Below, one piece after another: positions 24,280-33,482 of a DNA stretch of 60,737 bases. This DNA comes from Actinomycetes bacterium. Lineage in GTDB: Bacteria > Actinomycetota > Humimicrobiia > Humimicrobiales > Humimicrobiaceae. The stretch's first letter is position 1. Each line of letters begins with the position of its first letter. The stretch covers positions 1 through 60,737 of the forward strand of contig JAIOXO010000009.1 of the NCBI GenBank assembly GCA_022396035.1, in the 5' to 3' direction. Under the pieces are notes generated by a model. That model was given only the letters and a program-made list of their open reading frames with translations. It made no database searches and had not been told where the DNA came from. A program made the translations under genes and the position numbers.

Positions 24280-25259
24280 GTCATGATATGGAAGCTATCT
24301 CTGAACATATAAAAAAACCCTTGATTTCAAAAAAATATGTACTGGTTATATGCGGGCCTACCGGTGTGGGCAAAAGCAGGGTAGCCGCCATCCTGGCCCG
24401 GCAGTGGAAGACAGATATAATTTCAGCCGATTCCATGCAGGTATACAGGGGAATGGATATAGGTACAGATAAACAGCATAGCCCGGATTTTAAATTATAT
24501 ATGACCGATCTTTTTACCCCTGACCACCACGTAACTGCGGTCCAATTTAAAAAAACATGCAGGAAAATAATTGAGGACGAATTCTTTGCTAAGGGCAAAA
24601 TAGCTGTTCTGGCTGGCGGTTCAGGTCTCTACATTAGAGCGGTAATGGATAAGTTAAAGTTTGCACCCCCCAGAGACAGCCAGCTGAGAGAACAGCTGAG
24701 ACAGAAGATAAAACATCATGGCCTGGAAAAATATTACCAGCTGCTGGAAGAGATAGATAGACCCTACAGTCAAAAGATCAGCAGCAATGATGCCAGAAGG
24801 ATTATCAGGGGACTGGAAGTATATTATTTAAGCGGTAAGCCCTTTTCTTCTTTTCAGGATAACTGGAATGAACGGCAGTCTATCTATAACAGTGTATTTA
24901 TTGGGCTTAACCAGGACAGGCAGCTGCTGTATAAAAATATAGATAACAGGGTAGACCAGATGTTTGAAAGGGGTCTGGTTTCAGAAGTAAAAGCGCTGCT
25001 GGATCAGGGATATGATAGCAGTTACCCTTTAAAACAGGCTGTAGGTTACAAAGAAGTAGTAAGCTATGTAAAGGGGCAGATAGACCTTAATAAATGCAGG
25101 GAACTGGTTAAGAGAAATACCAGAAGGCTGGCCAAAAAACAGTTAACCTGGTTCAGAAAAGACCCCCGCATTAATTGGATAAGAGTAGATAATTATGATA
25201 ATATTTGTTCTCTACAGGATGAAATTATAAGGGTGATTGAAAAGAGGTTAAATGACTGA
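24267..25259 (+). CDS. miaA: tRNA dimethylallyltransferase
   Basis: This 330-residue enzyme transfers dimethylallyl to A37 of tRNAs reading UNN codons. It has a P-loop GPTGVGKS (30-37), the DSMQVYRGMDIGTDK signature just after it, and GGSGLYIRA further on. About 20 extra residues precede the P-loop; starting at ATG 24288 would shorten this, and the true start is uncertain. It overlaps both miaB upstream and dapF downstream (8 nt), so the genes are translated as a tight operon. Confidence 0.94.
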   Translation: MQGLSHDMEAISEHIKKPLISKKYVLVICGPTGVGKSRVAAILARQWKTDIISADSMQVYRGMDIGTDKQHSPDFKLYMTDLFTPDHHVTAVQFKKTCRKIIEDEFFAKGKIAVLAGGSGLYIRAVMDKLKFAPPRDSQLREQLRQKIKHHGLEKYYQLLEEIDRPYSQKISSNDARRIIRGLEVYYLSGKPFSSFQDNWNERQSIYNSVFIGLNQDRQLLYKNIDNRVDQMFERGLVSEVKALLDQGYDSSYPLKQAVGYKEVVSYVKGQIDLNKCRELVKRNTRRLAKKQLTWFRKDPRINWIRVDNYDNICSLQDEIIRVIEKRLND

Positions 25260-26127
25260 TTGGACCTTTTCAAAATTAAACGGCCAGGGAAATGATTTTG
25301 TACTGATGGATGGCATAGGGCAGGAAATAAACCTGGATAGAGATCATATCATTAATATGTGTGACCGGCATTTCGGTATAGGTGCTGACGGCATTATAGT
25401 AGTACGGAGTTCAAAAGTAGCCGATTTTAAAATGGATTACTACAATGCAGACGGTTCGGTGGCGGAAATGTGCGGTAACGGCATAAGGTGTATGACCCGA
25501 TTTATCTGGGAGAAGGGTCTCAGCCGTAAATCAGAATTAGATATTGAAACTCTGGCCGGAATAAAGGGTATAACCATAGATGTTAACGGAAAAAAGGCAG
25601 AAAATATTAGGGTAAATATGGGTGCCCCTTCATTTTCAGCCCGGAGCATACCTGCCGATGTAAAAGGGGCGGGGGAGGTATTTGGTTACAACATTAAAAC
25701 CGGAAGCCAATCCTTTAATATAAATCTGGTTTCCATGGGCAATCCCCATTGTGTTATACTGCTGGACCACCATGAAGATTTAGAGAGATTTGAAGTTAAA
25801 AAGTGGGGACCGATGCTGGAGAATCATCCTTTATTTCCCCAAAAGACAAATGTAGAGTTTATTAAAATTAAGGATAAACATTCAATAAGCATGAGAGTAT
25901 GGGAGAGGGGAGTAGGGCAGACCCTGGCCTGTGGTACCGGTGCCTGTGCTTCAGCGGTAGCAGCAATAAAACTGGGTAAACTGGTCCCCGGAAGGATTCA
26001 GGTTGATCTGGCGGGAGGGACCGTGTATGTTACCTGGACCGGAAACGGAGACGTTTATCTGGAGGGAACTACCGAGTATGTATTTGATGGAAATTATTTG
26101 AAATTTAAGGAAGGAAATAATTTATGA
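25252..26127 (+). CDS. dapF: Diaminopimelate epimerase
   Basis: This 291-residue enzyme interconverts LL- and meso-diaminopimelate, supplying lysine and the peptidoglycan cross-linker. The two catalytic cysteines are Cys74 (EMCGNGIRC) and Cys227 (LACGTGACAS). It overlaps miaA by 8 nt and its downstream partner dapL by 4 nt (ATGA), so epimerase and aminotransferase are produced together. Confidence 0.95.
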   Translation: MTDWTFSKLNGQGNDFVLMDGIGQEINLDRDHIINMCDRHFGIGADGIIVVRSSKVADFKMDYYNADGSVAEMCGNGIRCMTRFIWEKGLSRKSELDIETLAGIKGITIDVNGKKAENIRVNMGAPSFSARSIPADVKGAGEVFGYNIKTGSQSFNINLVSMGNPHCVILLDHHEDLERFEVKKWGPMLENHPLFPQKTNVEFIKIKDKHSISMRVWERGVGQTLACGTGACASAVAAIKLGKLVPGRIQVDLAGGTVYVTWTGNGDVYLEGTTEYVFDGNYLKFKEGNNL

Positions 26128-27287
26128 ATATAGTAGAATCGGATCGGCTTAAATCTTTGCCGCCTTATCTTTTTGCAGAAATTGACCAGATAATTAAACA
26201 GAAAAGAAAGGAAGGTCAGGATGTCATAAGCCTGGGCATAGGCGACCCGGATATGCCTACATCGGATAAAGTTATCAAAGGGCTTTGTGATGGTGCTAGG
26301 GATCCCCAAAACCACCGCTATCCATCCAGTTACGGGATGCCTGAATTTAACCAGGCGGTTATAAAATTCTATAAGGACAGATTTAAGGTTGCACCGGAAA
26401 TTGATCAGGTACTTCCTTTATGGGGTTCCAAAGAGGGGATTGCCAATATAGCCTATACCTTTATCAATCCGGGTGATTATTCCATTATTCCCGATCCCGG
26501 TTACCTGGTGTATAAAATTGGCACTATGTTTGCAGGAGGCAAGTCATACATGGCTCCCCTAAAAGAAGAAAATAATTTTTTAATGGATCTGGACAGTATA
26601 GATAAAAAAATTGCAGAAAAAGCTAAAATATTGTATCTAAATTATCCTAACAACCCTACCTCTGCTGCTGCCAGTATTTCCTTTTTCCAGAAAGTAGTGG
26701 AGTTTGCCAAACGCTACAATATAATTGTATGTCATGACAATGCATATTCAGATATCTTTTCAAATCCCGGAGATAAGCCGGTAAGCTTTTTGAATGCTGA
26801 AGGTGCTGATGAGGTAGGGGTAGAGTTTAACTCCATGTCTAAAAGCTTCAATATGACCGGATGGAGAATTGCTTATGCAGTTGGTAACAGCAAGGTTATA
26901 AGCAGCCTGGGAAAATATAAGACCAATGTAGACTCGGGTATTTTTAATGCAATCCAGGTGGCAGCTATCCGGGCTCTTGAAAATTACCAGGAGTTGATTG
27001 GTAAAAACAATGATGTTTATAACCTGAGAAGAAAAAAGGTAAAATCTCTGCTGGATAAAATTGGTATCCAGTACTATGACTCTGATTACACCATATATGT
27101 ATGGTCAAAAGTTCCTGCTGGATTTACATCAAAAACCTTTGCTAAAATGTTATTGGATAAGGCAAACGTGGTGGTAACTCCGGGCAGTGCTTTTGGTGAT
27201 AGCGGTGAAGGGTATTTCAGGATTTCGCTAACCATAGAAGATAGTAGTCTGGAGGAAGCGCTTGACAGGATTAAAGATGCTCTGTAA
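26124..27287 (+). CDS. dapL: LL-diaminopimelate aminotransferase
   Basis: This 387-residue class I/II PLP aminotransferase has its PLP lysine at Lys240 (SMSKSFNMTGW). The region GIGDPDMPTSD (38-48) and NYPNNPTSA (173-181) are typical of DapL. DapL converts tetrahydrodipicolinate directly to LL-DAP, bypassing acylated intermediates. Adjacency to dapF strongly supports DapL over a general aspartate aminotransferase. This route is common in anaerobic and deep-branching bacteria. Confidence 0.88.
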   Translation: MNIVESDRLKSLPPYLFAEIDQIIKQKRKEGQDVISLGIGDPDMPTSDKVIKGLCDGARDPQNHRYPSSYGMPEFNQAVIKFYKDRFKVAPEIDQVLPLWGSKEGIANIAYTFINPGDYSIIPDPGYLVYKIGTMFAGGKSYMAPLKEENNFLMDLDSIDKKIAEKAKILYLNYPNNPTSAAASISFFQKVVEFAKRYNIIVCHDNAYSDIFSNPGDKPVSFLNAEGADEVGVEFNSMSKSFNMTGWRIAYAVGNSKVISSLGKYKTNVDSGIFNAIQVAAIRALENYQELIGKNNDVYNLRRKKVKSLLDKIGIQYYDSDYTIYVWSKVPAGFTSKTFAKMLLDKANVVVTPGSAFGDSGEGYFRISLTIEDSSLEEALDRIKDAL

Positions 27288-27303
27288 AGGTGATATTTAT
27301 TAG

Positions 27304-28617
27304 ATGAACTCAGTACCCGGCAAAGCAAAAACAAAATATCTGGAAAATATTAGAGACAGTAGGGAAAAAGCATTACTGATATTCATAAAAAACAGGAAAA
27401 ACCGTATAAACTTTGACCAAAATGTCAAAGAACTTCAGAACCTGGCCTTGAGCGCAGGGGCGGATGTTGAGGATACGGTTATTCATTCCCAGGATGAGCC
27501 TAATCCCAAATACTATATAAGTACAGGGAAATTGGAACAGATAAAGGGTATAGTAGAGCAAAAGGGAATAGGGCTGGTAATAATTGACGAAGAGATTATT
27601 CCTACCCAGCAGCGTAACCTGCAAGATAAGCTTAAAACTAAAATTATTGACCGCACTGCCCTGATACTGGATATATTTGCCCAGAGGGCCCACAGCAGGG
27701 AAGGAAAGCTGCAGGTTGAACTTGCGCAGTTGAACTATTTGCTTCCCCGGCTCAGGGGCAGGGGTATAGAACTGTCCAGGCTGGGTGGAGGAATAGGTAC
27801 CAGGGGCCCGGGGGAGACCAAACTGGAGGTAGACAGGAGAACCATTCGTAAGAGAATAAGCCAGCTGGAAAAGAAGATAAATCAGATTGGTACCCAGCGC
27901 AAAACCCAGAGAAAAAAAAGAAAAGCCAATCAGACACCGCAGGTGGCCCTGGTGGGGTATACTAATAGTGGAAAATCTACCTTGTTGAATACTCTAACCC
28001 AATCCAGGGTGGAAGCAAAAAACATGCTGTTTTCTACTCTGGATTCAACAGTGAGGAAGCTAAAATTAGGTCCGCACCAGCATCTGCTATTATCAGATAC
28101 GGTAGGTTTTATAGAGAAACTCCCGCATCAGCTTATAGCTTCATTTAAATCCACCCTGGAAGAGGTAAAACAATCGGATCTGCTGCTGATGGTAGTGGAT
28201 ATAAGCAATACCAATTACCCCAACCATATTAACAGTGTAAAATCGGTTTTAAGGGAAATAGAGGCTCATCGTAAGCCAATTATTTGTGTATTTAATAAAG
28301 TAGATAAGGTGGATGCAGAGATTGTAAAAAGAGCCAAGCTTAAACACCCTGGTTCAGTGTTTATTTCTGCAATAAAGGGCACCAGTCTGGATGTTTTGAT
28401 AAATAAAATTGAACAGAATTTACAAAAGGATTATATAACCCTGACTGTCAAGCTGCCTTACAGCAAAAACAAATTAATATCATCGGTGTTTGAACATTGC
28501 CAGGTGCTTAATAAAAAATATCTGGAGGATAGTGTGCTTTTAACCTTGAGCGCTGATTCCCAGTTTTATTCCAAGCTTTCCGATTATATATATAAGGGAA
28601 GTCTTAGCGATTATTAA
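27304..28617 (+). CDS. hflX: GTPase HflX
   Basis: This is a 437-residue ribosome-associated GTPase that splits stalled or hibernating ribosomes. It has an N-terminal glycine-rich HflX domain (residues 30-185, with RGRGIELSRLGGGIGTRGPG) and a coiled-coil linker (185-210). The GTPase has G1 GYTNSGKST (218-226), switch II DTVGF and an NKVD specificity motif. Its stop overlaps the convergent lexA stop by 4 nt (28614-28617). Confidence 0.95.
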   Translation: MNSVPGKAKTKYLENIRDSREKALLIFIKNRKNRINFDQNVKELQNLALSAGADVEDTVIHSQDEPNPKYYISTGKLEQIKGIVEQKGIGLVIIDEEIIPTQQRNLQDKLKTKIIDRTALILDIFAQRAHSREGKLQVELAQLNYLLPRLRGRGIELSRLGGGIGTRGPGETKLEVDRRTIRKRISQLEKKINQIGTQRKTQRKKRKANQTPQVALVGYTNSGKSTLLNTLTQSRVEAKNMLFSTLDSTVRKLKLGPHQHLLLSDTVGFIEKLPHQLIASFKSTLEEVKQSDLLLMVVDISNTNYPNHINSVKSVLREIEAHRKPIICVFNKVDKVDAEIVKRAKLKHPGSVFISAIKGTSLDVLINKIEQNLQKDYITLTVKLPYSKNKLISSVFEHCQVLNKKYLEDSVLLTLSADSQFYSKLSDYIYKGSLSDY

Positions 28618-29258
28618 AAATACTTCCTTACAACTCCAATTACTTTACCAATAATGGAAACATCCTTGGTTACTATAGGCTGCATATTATCGTTTTCAGG
28701 GATCAGTTTTATTTGTTTTGAGGTTTTAAAGAACCTTTTAACAGTAGATTCGTCATCCATCAGGGCAACTACAATTTCCCCGTTTAGAGCTGTGTCCTGT
28801 TTTCTAACTATTATAAAATCCCGATCCATTATTCCAGCATTTATCATACTGTCACCCCTAACCCTTAACACAAAAACAGGATTATTTCCTTTAACGAAGT
28901 CACTGCTTAAGGGAAAATAATCTTCAATATTTTCCTCTGCCAGTATGGGAGTACCGGCAGCAACGTTACCTACCAGGGGAACCATGACGTTGTTATCGGA
29001 CTTAAAATCCGGGGCAGGGTTTAGCATGGCAGTAGTTTTCTTCAAAACTTCAATAGCCCTGGGCTTGCTGGGGTCTCTTTTTATATAGCCATTCTTTTCA
29101 AGTTTCTTTAAATGGGAATATACTGTAGCTGACGAGCTTAAACCTACAGATTTGGCAATTTCTCTTACTGTAGGGGGATAACCGTTTGATTTCAGGGAAG
29201 ATAAGATAAACTCTAATATCTTGGTTTGTTTGCCGCTTATGTCAGAATTTTTATTCAT
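28614..29258 (-). CDS. lexA: LexA SOS repressor
   Basis: This is a 214-residue LexA. A winged-helix DNA-binding domain (8-70, with PPTVREIAKSVGLSSSATVY) is followed by a cleavage site Ala101-Gly102. The S24 peptidase dyad is Ser137 (RGDSM) and Lys174 (STVKRF). I start it at 29258; a longer frame to 29324 would begin inside its own operator hairpin, upstream of the promoter. The promoter (TTGCCA-17-TATAAT) and a LexA box lie just upstream, indicating autoregulation. There is no clear ribosome-binding site, only an A/T-rich leader. Confidence 0.94.
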   Translation of the reverse strand: MNKNSDISGKQTKILEFILSSLKSNGYPPTVREIAKSVGLSSSATVYSHLKKLEKNGYIKRDPSKPRAIEVLKKTTAMLNPAPDFKSDNNVMVPLVGNVAAGTPILAEENIEDYFPLSSDFVKGNNPVFVLRVRGDSMINAGIMDRDFIIVRKQDTALNGEIVVALMDDESTVKRFFKTSKQIKLIPENDNMQPIVTKDVSIIGKVIGVVRKYF

Positions 29259-29291
29259 ATATATATTTATGAAAATTAACTGTTGCTTTGG

Positions 29292-29337
29292 ATTATAGCA
29301 AAAAAGCGAACCTATGGCAAACATAGGTTCGCTTTTT
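29292..29337 (-). promoter_or_regulatory. Combined ilvC terminator, lexA promoter and LexA box
   Basis: On the minus strand, a 16-bp perfect stem with a 5-nt loop (29322-29337 with 29301-29316) and a run of six Ts terminates ilvC. The same bases hold the lexA promoter: -35 TTGCCA (29315-29320) in the loop, 17 bp, then -10 TATAAT (29292-29297). They also hold a LexA box, CGAACCTATGTTTG read on the minus strand (29318-29331), which overlaps the -35. It matches the two boxes at 30438 and 30467 closely. Confidence 0.8.
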
Positions 29338-29341
29338 ATAA

Positions 29342-30376
<1,035 letters not shown>

Positions 30377-30431
30377 TTAAAATAATTATGTAAAAACATA
30401 AACCTAATTGAAAGAAAAAATAAAAATTTTG

Positions 30432-30480
30432 TTGACACAAACATATGTTCGCTATATTATTATAAGCAAACACATGTTCG
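30432..30480 (+). promoter_or_regulatory. SOS promoter with two LexA boxes
   Basis: TTGACA (30432-30437) and TATTAT (30455-30460) are separated by 17 bp. LexA box 1, CAAACATATGTTCG (30438-30451), fills the spacer. Box 2, CAAACACATGTTCG (30467-30480), covers the expected start site, 29 bp further on. Both are one or two bases from the Bacillus consensus CGAACATATGTTCG. GGAGGT follows at 30484. Confidence 0.88.
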
Positions 30481-30493
30481 CTTGGAGGTATAG

Positions 30494-30784
30494 ATGAAAG
30501 CAATAAATATTTTAAAAACAACTTTTTTAGTACTGGTAATCTTAATAACTGCATCCGTAACCCTGGTGGCAGTTTATTTTAATATTGGTAAAATCAAGGG
30601 TGTTGATGTAGCTAAATATACTCAAATAAGAGTAGACTCACCGGCCAGGGTAGAGGAGATAGCTGCCATTTATTCAGATCCCAATATTAAAGATAAATTT
30701 ATAGACGAAACCATGCGTCTCAACACTATAAGCCCCTCTGGTTATATCAGCGGACAAACGATAATAATACCTGTTTTTGAGTAA
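30494..30784 (+). CDS. YneA-like SOS-induced membrane protein (candidate division inhibitor)
   Basis: This 96-residue protein has one N-terminal transmembrane helix (about residues 9-29) and a short extracytoplasmic domain. That domain resembles a degenerate LysM (RVEEIAAIY, then SPSGYISGQTIIIPVF). In Bacillus, YneA has this same TM-plus-LysM layout, is LexA-controlled and stops septation during DNA damage, and its gene neighbours lexA. Here the gene is the divergent neighbour of ilvC-lexA and has two LexA boxes at its promoter. Sequence identity to YneA cannot be judged by eye, so the function is inferred from size, layout and regulation. Confidence 0.75.
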   Translation: MKAINILKTTFLVLVILITASVTLVAVYFNIGKIKGVDVAKYTQIRVDSPARVEEIAAIYSDPNIKDKFIDETMRLNTISPSGYISGQTIIIPVFE

Positions 30785-30851
30785 GTTTTCCTTTTATTTA
30801 CCTGGTAAATATTATAAACTTTATTGAATTGTTTTCTATTTTTTTAATTTT

Positions 30852-32054
30852 ATGGTCAATGACAGGTGGGGGCAGTTTAAAGGTTACTGGATTGAATTTC
30901 CAAACTTTTTAGCCATATTAATATTTTCCATGTACTTTCTTTTACCCAGCCCAATTCTGCTGGACATAAGCAAAGATACTGGATTAAGCACTGCTAATCT
31001 AAGCCTGATGTTTACTCTTTTTATAGTGGGAGGAATAACAGGACAGCTGACCTCTGTATTTTACAGCAGGAGATTTAAGAGATTACACATAATAATTGTT
31101 GCCTTTGGTTCGCTTATACCCATAACTCTTATATTTTTATTTTTTAATGTATCCCTGATCCTGTTTTACATCCTTTATTTTCTAGCCGGATATATCCTGG
31201 GATTGTTATGGATACAGGCTAATGCAAATGTATTTGAGAGCAAAGTTAAAAATAAAGATAGACTTACTACTGTGGCTTTAACTTTTTATCCCATCGGAGC
31301 ATTTTTTGCGCCGATGATAGCTTCAAGTATAGTAAAAAATAACTTGAACTGGAAAGGCATATATATAGTATTGCTGGTACTTATAGTGGTAACTTTAATC
31401 CTTTATATAATCAATGGCAAAAAGATGGGCTCCAGTATGGTGGAAAGTGAAAAAAATGTGGCCATATCTGAAATATTTAAAAATAAATATAATAATATTC
31501 TTTTGCTGCTGGTTACTATCTCCATTATAACTTATTGTCTGGCAGAGGCGGTTATTTCTACCTGGGCTCCCACATTCTATAGAATGGCCCGGTTATTTAA
31601 TGTCCAGGAAGCTGGATTTATAGGCTCAACATTTTGGGGTTCGATAATAGTAGGGAGGGTTCTGGTAGGTTTTCTGGCGGGTAGGGTAAAAAACTATATT
31701 ATCATGTTGTCTCTGGCAGCAATTGCGGCTATATCCATCATATTTGCTGTTTTTATGCAGGAAAAGATCATGGTTTATATAAGTATATTCTTTACCGGTA
31801 TCGGATTTTCAGGCCTGTTTCCGCTATTGGTGTCTTCAGGCAATAAAATTTTTCCCAGGGGTAAAGACCTTATAGCCACTATTTTGTTTGCGGCAGCCAA
31901 TATAGGCATTTCACTGGCTCCTTTTTTAACCAGGATTATTTCCGAAAATAATTTGAATTGGTCCATTCTTATATCTTCAATTTTTATGATGACTTCATTT
32001 CTGTTTATTGTAGCTCAGTCCATCATGGCTAAAAACAGGGGAATGGATCTTTAG
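30852..32054 (+). CDS. MFS transporter (fucose permease/NarK-like)
   Basis: This 400-residue integral membrane protein has about 12 hydrophobic segments in two halves, separated by a charged loop near residues 195-210. The RRFKRL loop between helices 2 and 3 resembles the MFS motif A position. The C-terminal half contains IGFSGLFPLLVSSGNKIFP, common in FucP-type and related MFS proteins. The substrate cannot be predicted. The start at 30852 has no clear ribosome-binding site. It lies 67 nt after the SOS gene, with no terminator visible between them, so part of its expression could be DNA-damage-linked. Confidence 0.8.
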   Translation: MVNDRWGQFKGYWIEFPNFLAILIFSMYFLLPSPILLDISKDTGLSTANLSLMFTLFIVGGITGQLTSVFYSRRFKRLHIIIVAFGSLIPITLIFLFFNVSLILFYILYFLAGYILGLLWIQANANVFESKVKNKDRLTTVALTFYPIGAFFAPMIASSIVKNNLNWKGIYIVLLVLIVVTLILYIINGKKMGSSMVESEKNVAISEIFKNKYNNILLLLVTISIITYCLAEAVISTWAPTFYRMARLFNVQEAGFIGSTFWGSIIVGRVLVGFLAGRVKNYIIMLSLAAIAAISIIFAVFMQEKIMVYISIFFTGIGFSGLFPLLVSSGNKIFPRGKDLIATILFAAANIGISLAPFLTRIISENNLNWSILISSIFMMTSFLFIVAQSIMAKNRGMDL

Positions 32055-32518
32055 AATTTAGTCACTGCCCTCTCTCTGCATAGAAAATATCTAAATTAAA
32101 CCATGAAAATAATTTGTAATTATAGCTGCAATGGGTGTAGAATATTAATAAATCATATAAAAAGAATAAAAGTATAGTTTTTTCGAAGGGGAAATGAACT
32201 ATTCTTGAAAAGTAGAAGTGGTGTTTTTCTATTAAAGGCACCACTTTTATGATTTTAGAAGCAAATTAACTTATCTAATCTTTACATCAATAAATCTTCT
32301 ATTTTTTAAACATTAAAGTTTGAATATAATGGTATAATTAATGTTTAAGTTTAATGTTTTATATTCAATTTATACCTGATAGTTAAGTTTAAATTAACAT
32401 TAAACGTAACATTTAATATTTAAAATATTTATATTTTAGGTAGAATATGTATCAGTTATACAAAAAAACAGCTATAATCATGGCAAGAAAGCAGACTTTT
32501 AAGGAAGGAAAATAAAAA
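32055..32518 (+). other. A/T-rich intergenic region with repeated TTAATGT motifs
   Basis: No gene is seen in these 464 bp. After the terminator at 32216-32248, the stretch 32305-32420 carries several copies of TTAATGT or its inverse: 32310-32317, 32338-32344, 32350-32357 and 32397-32404. It also has a 10-bp inverted repeat TTGAATATAA/TTATATTCAA. These could be operator sites for dut or simply A/T-rich noise. Confidence 0.4.
32216..32248 (+). terminator. Rho-independent terminator after the MFS gene
   Basis: The stem AAGTGGTG/CACCACTT (32216-32223 with 32239-32246) is followed by TTTT and then A/T-rich sequence. It lies 160 bp after the MFS stop, so the transcript has a long 3' end, or a short untranslated RNA ends here. 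Confidence 0.6.
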
Positions 32519-32956
32519 ATGGTTAATATTAATATAAAATTACTGGATAAATCCATAAATATTCCCAAATATGCCCATGGTGGTGACGCAGGATTAGATC
32601 TGTACAGTAGAATTGATTTAATTTTAAAACCATTTGCAAGATCGAAGATACCTACTGGAATACAAATAGCTATACCCAGTGGATACGCTGGATTTGTTCA
32701 GCCAAAGTCTGGATTAGCCATTAAGAACGGAATAGCCCTGGTGAATAGTCCTGGATTAATAGATTCGGGCTTCAGGGGTGAAATATGCGCCATATTAATA
32801 AATTTAGACAAGGAAAAAGAGTTTAAAATAAATAAAGGCGATAAAATATGCCAGTTGGTGATACAAAAAGTGGAAAAAGCTGGCATATCAATAGTTAAAG
32901 AATTGGATGCTACCAGCAGGGGAGAGGGTGGCTTTGGATCCACCGGCAAGTATTAA
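32519..32956 (+). CDS. dut: dUTP diphosphatase (dUTPase)
   Basis: This 145-residue trimeric dUTPase hydrolyses dUTP to dUMP. All five motifs are visible: GDAGLDLYS, the PTGIQIAIP region with QPKSGLAIK, GLIDSGFRGEI, a degenerate motif 4 (KGDKICQLVI) and the C-terminal arm GEGGFGSTGKY. AAGGAAGG is upstream of the ATG. It is an isolated gene between long A/T-rich spacers. Confidence 0.95.
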   Translation: MVNINIKLLDKSINIPKYAHGGDAGLDLYSRIDLILKPFARSKIPTGIQIAIPSGYAGFVQPKSGLAIKNGIALVNSPGLIDSGFRGEICAILINLDKEKEFKINKGDKICQLVIQKVEKAGISIVKELDATSRGEGGFGSTGKY

Positions 32957-33421
32957 TAAATACATATTATATATAAAGTATATAAAAATTAAAATACCTG
33001 TTTAAATCAATTCATGCTGCCTACAACCATTAATAATTAAATTCCTAAATATTTGAGGCCTCTATGGGTATTATAACGCGGCCAGGATAACAACCAATCA
33101 TATAAATATAGCTGATTTAGAAAAGAGATTCCATTATAGGGATATAGGGAAATATAATTAGCAAGCAAAAAGAATATACATAAATTAGAGAACCAAAACC
33201 ATATACTGGGAAACAGTTAAAGATAGGATGGTACCAAAAATATCAACAAAAGTCATTTAATAGAGAAAAGTCTGACAGCCCTCAGCCAATAGATGAATAA
33301 ATAATAGTTCCGATAATATATATTATGTAAACTTAATTACATTTATTTAATTATAAACACCTATTCCAATTTGTCAACCCTACTCGCCCATTTTTTAATA
33401 TATTACTCTTACTACTAATAA
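32957..33421. other. Gene-free A/T-rich intergenic region
   Basis: I see no reading frame with coding character, RNA gene or mobile-element remnant here. Small palindromes (GAGGCCTC near 33056 and ATGTAA-N6-TTACAT near 33325) are the only structure. It lies between dut on the + strand and the end of the minus-strand sugar operon. Confidence 0.5.
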
Positions 33422-33458
33422 AAGAGTGTGAGAGTCAGGAGTTGACTCTCACACTCTT
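33422..33458 (-). terminator. Strong terminator of the sugar catabolic operon
   Basis: A perfect 16-bp stem (33422-33437 with 33443-33458) with a 5-nt loop is followed on the minus strand by TTTTATTAG. It lies 25 bp after the isomerase stop and closes the eight-gene operon. Confidence 0.88.
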
Positions 33459-33482
33459 AATATGCTTTATTTATATAATTAG

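Noticed and set aside
29259-29324. N-terminal extension of LexA
   Set aside because: It would start within the operator/terminator hairpin, upstream of the lexA -10, and encodes no LexA-like sequence.
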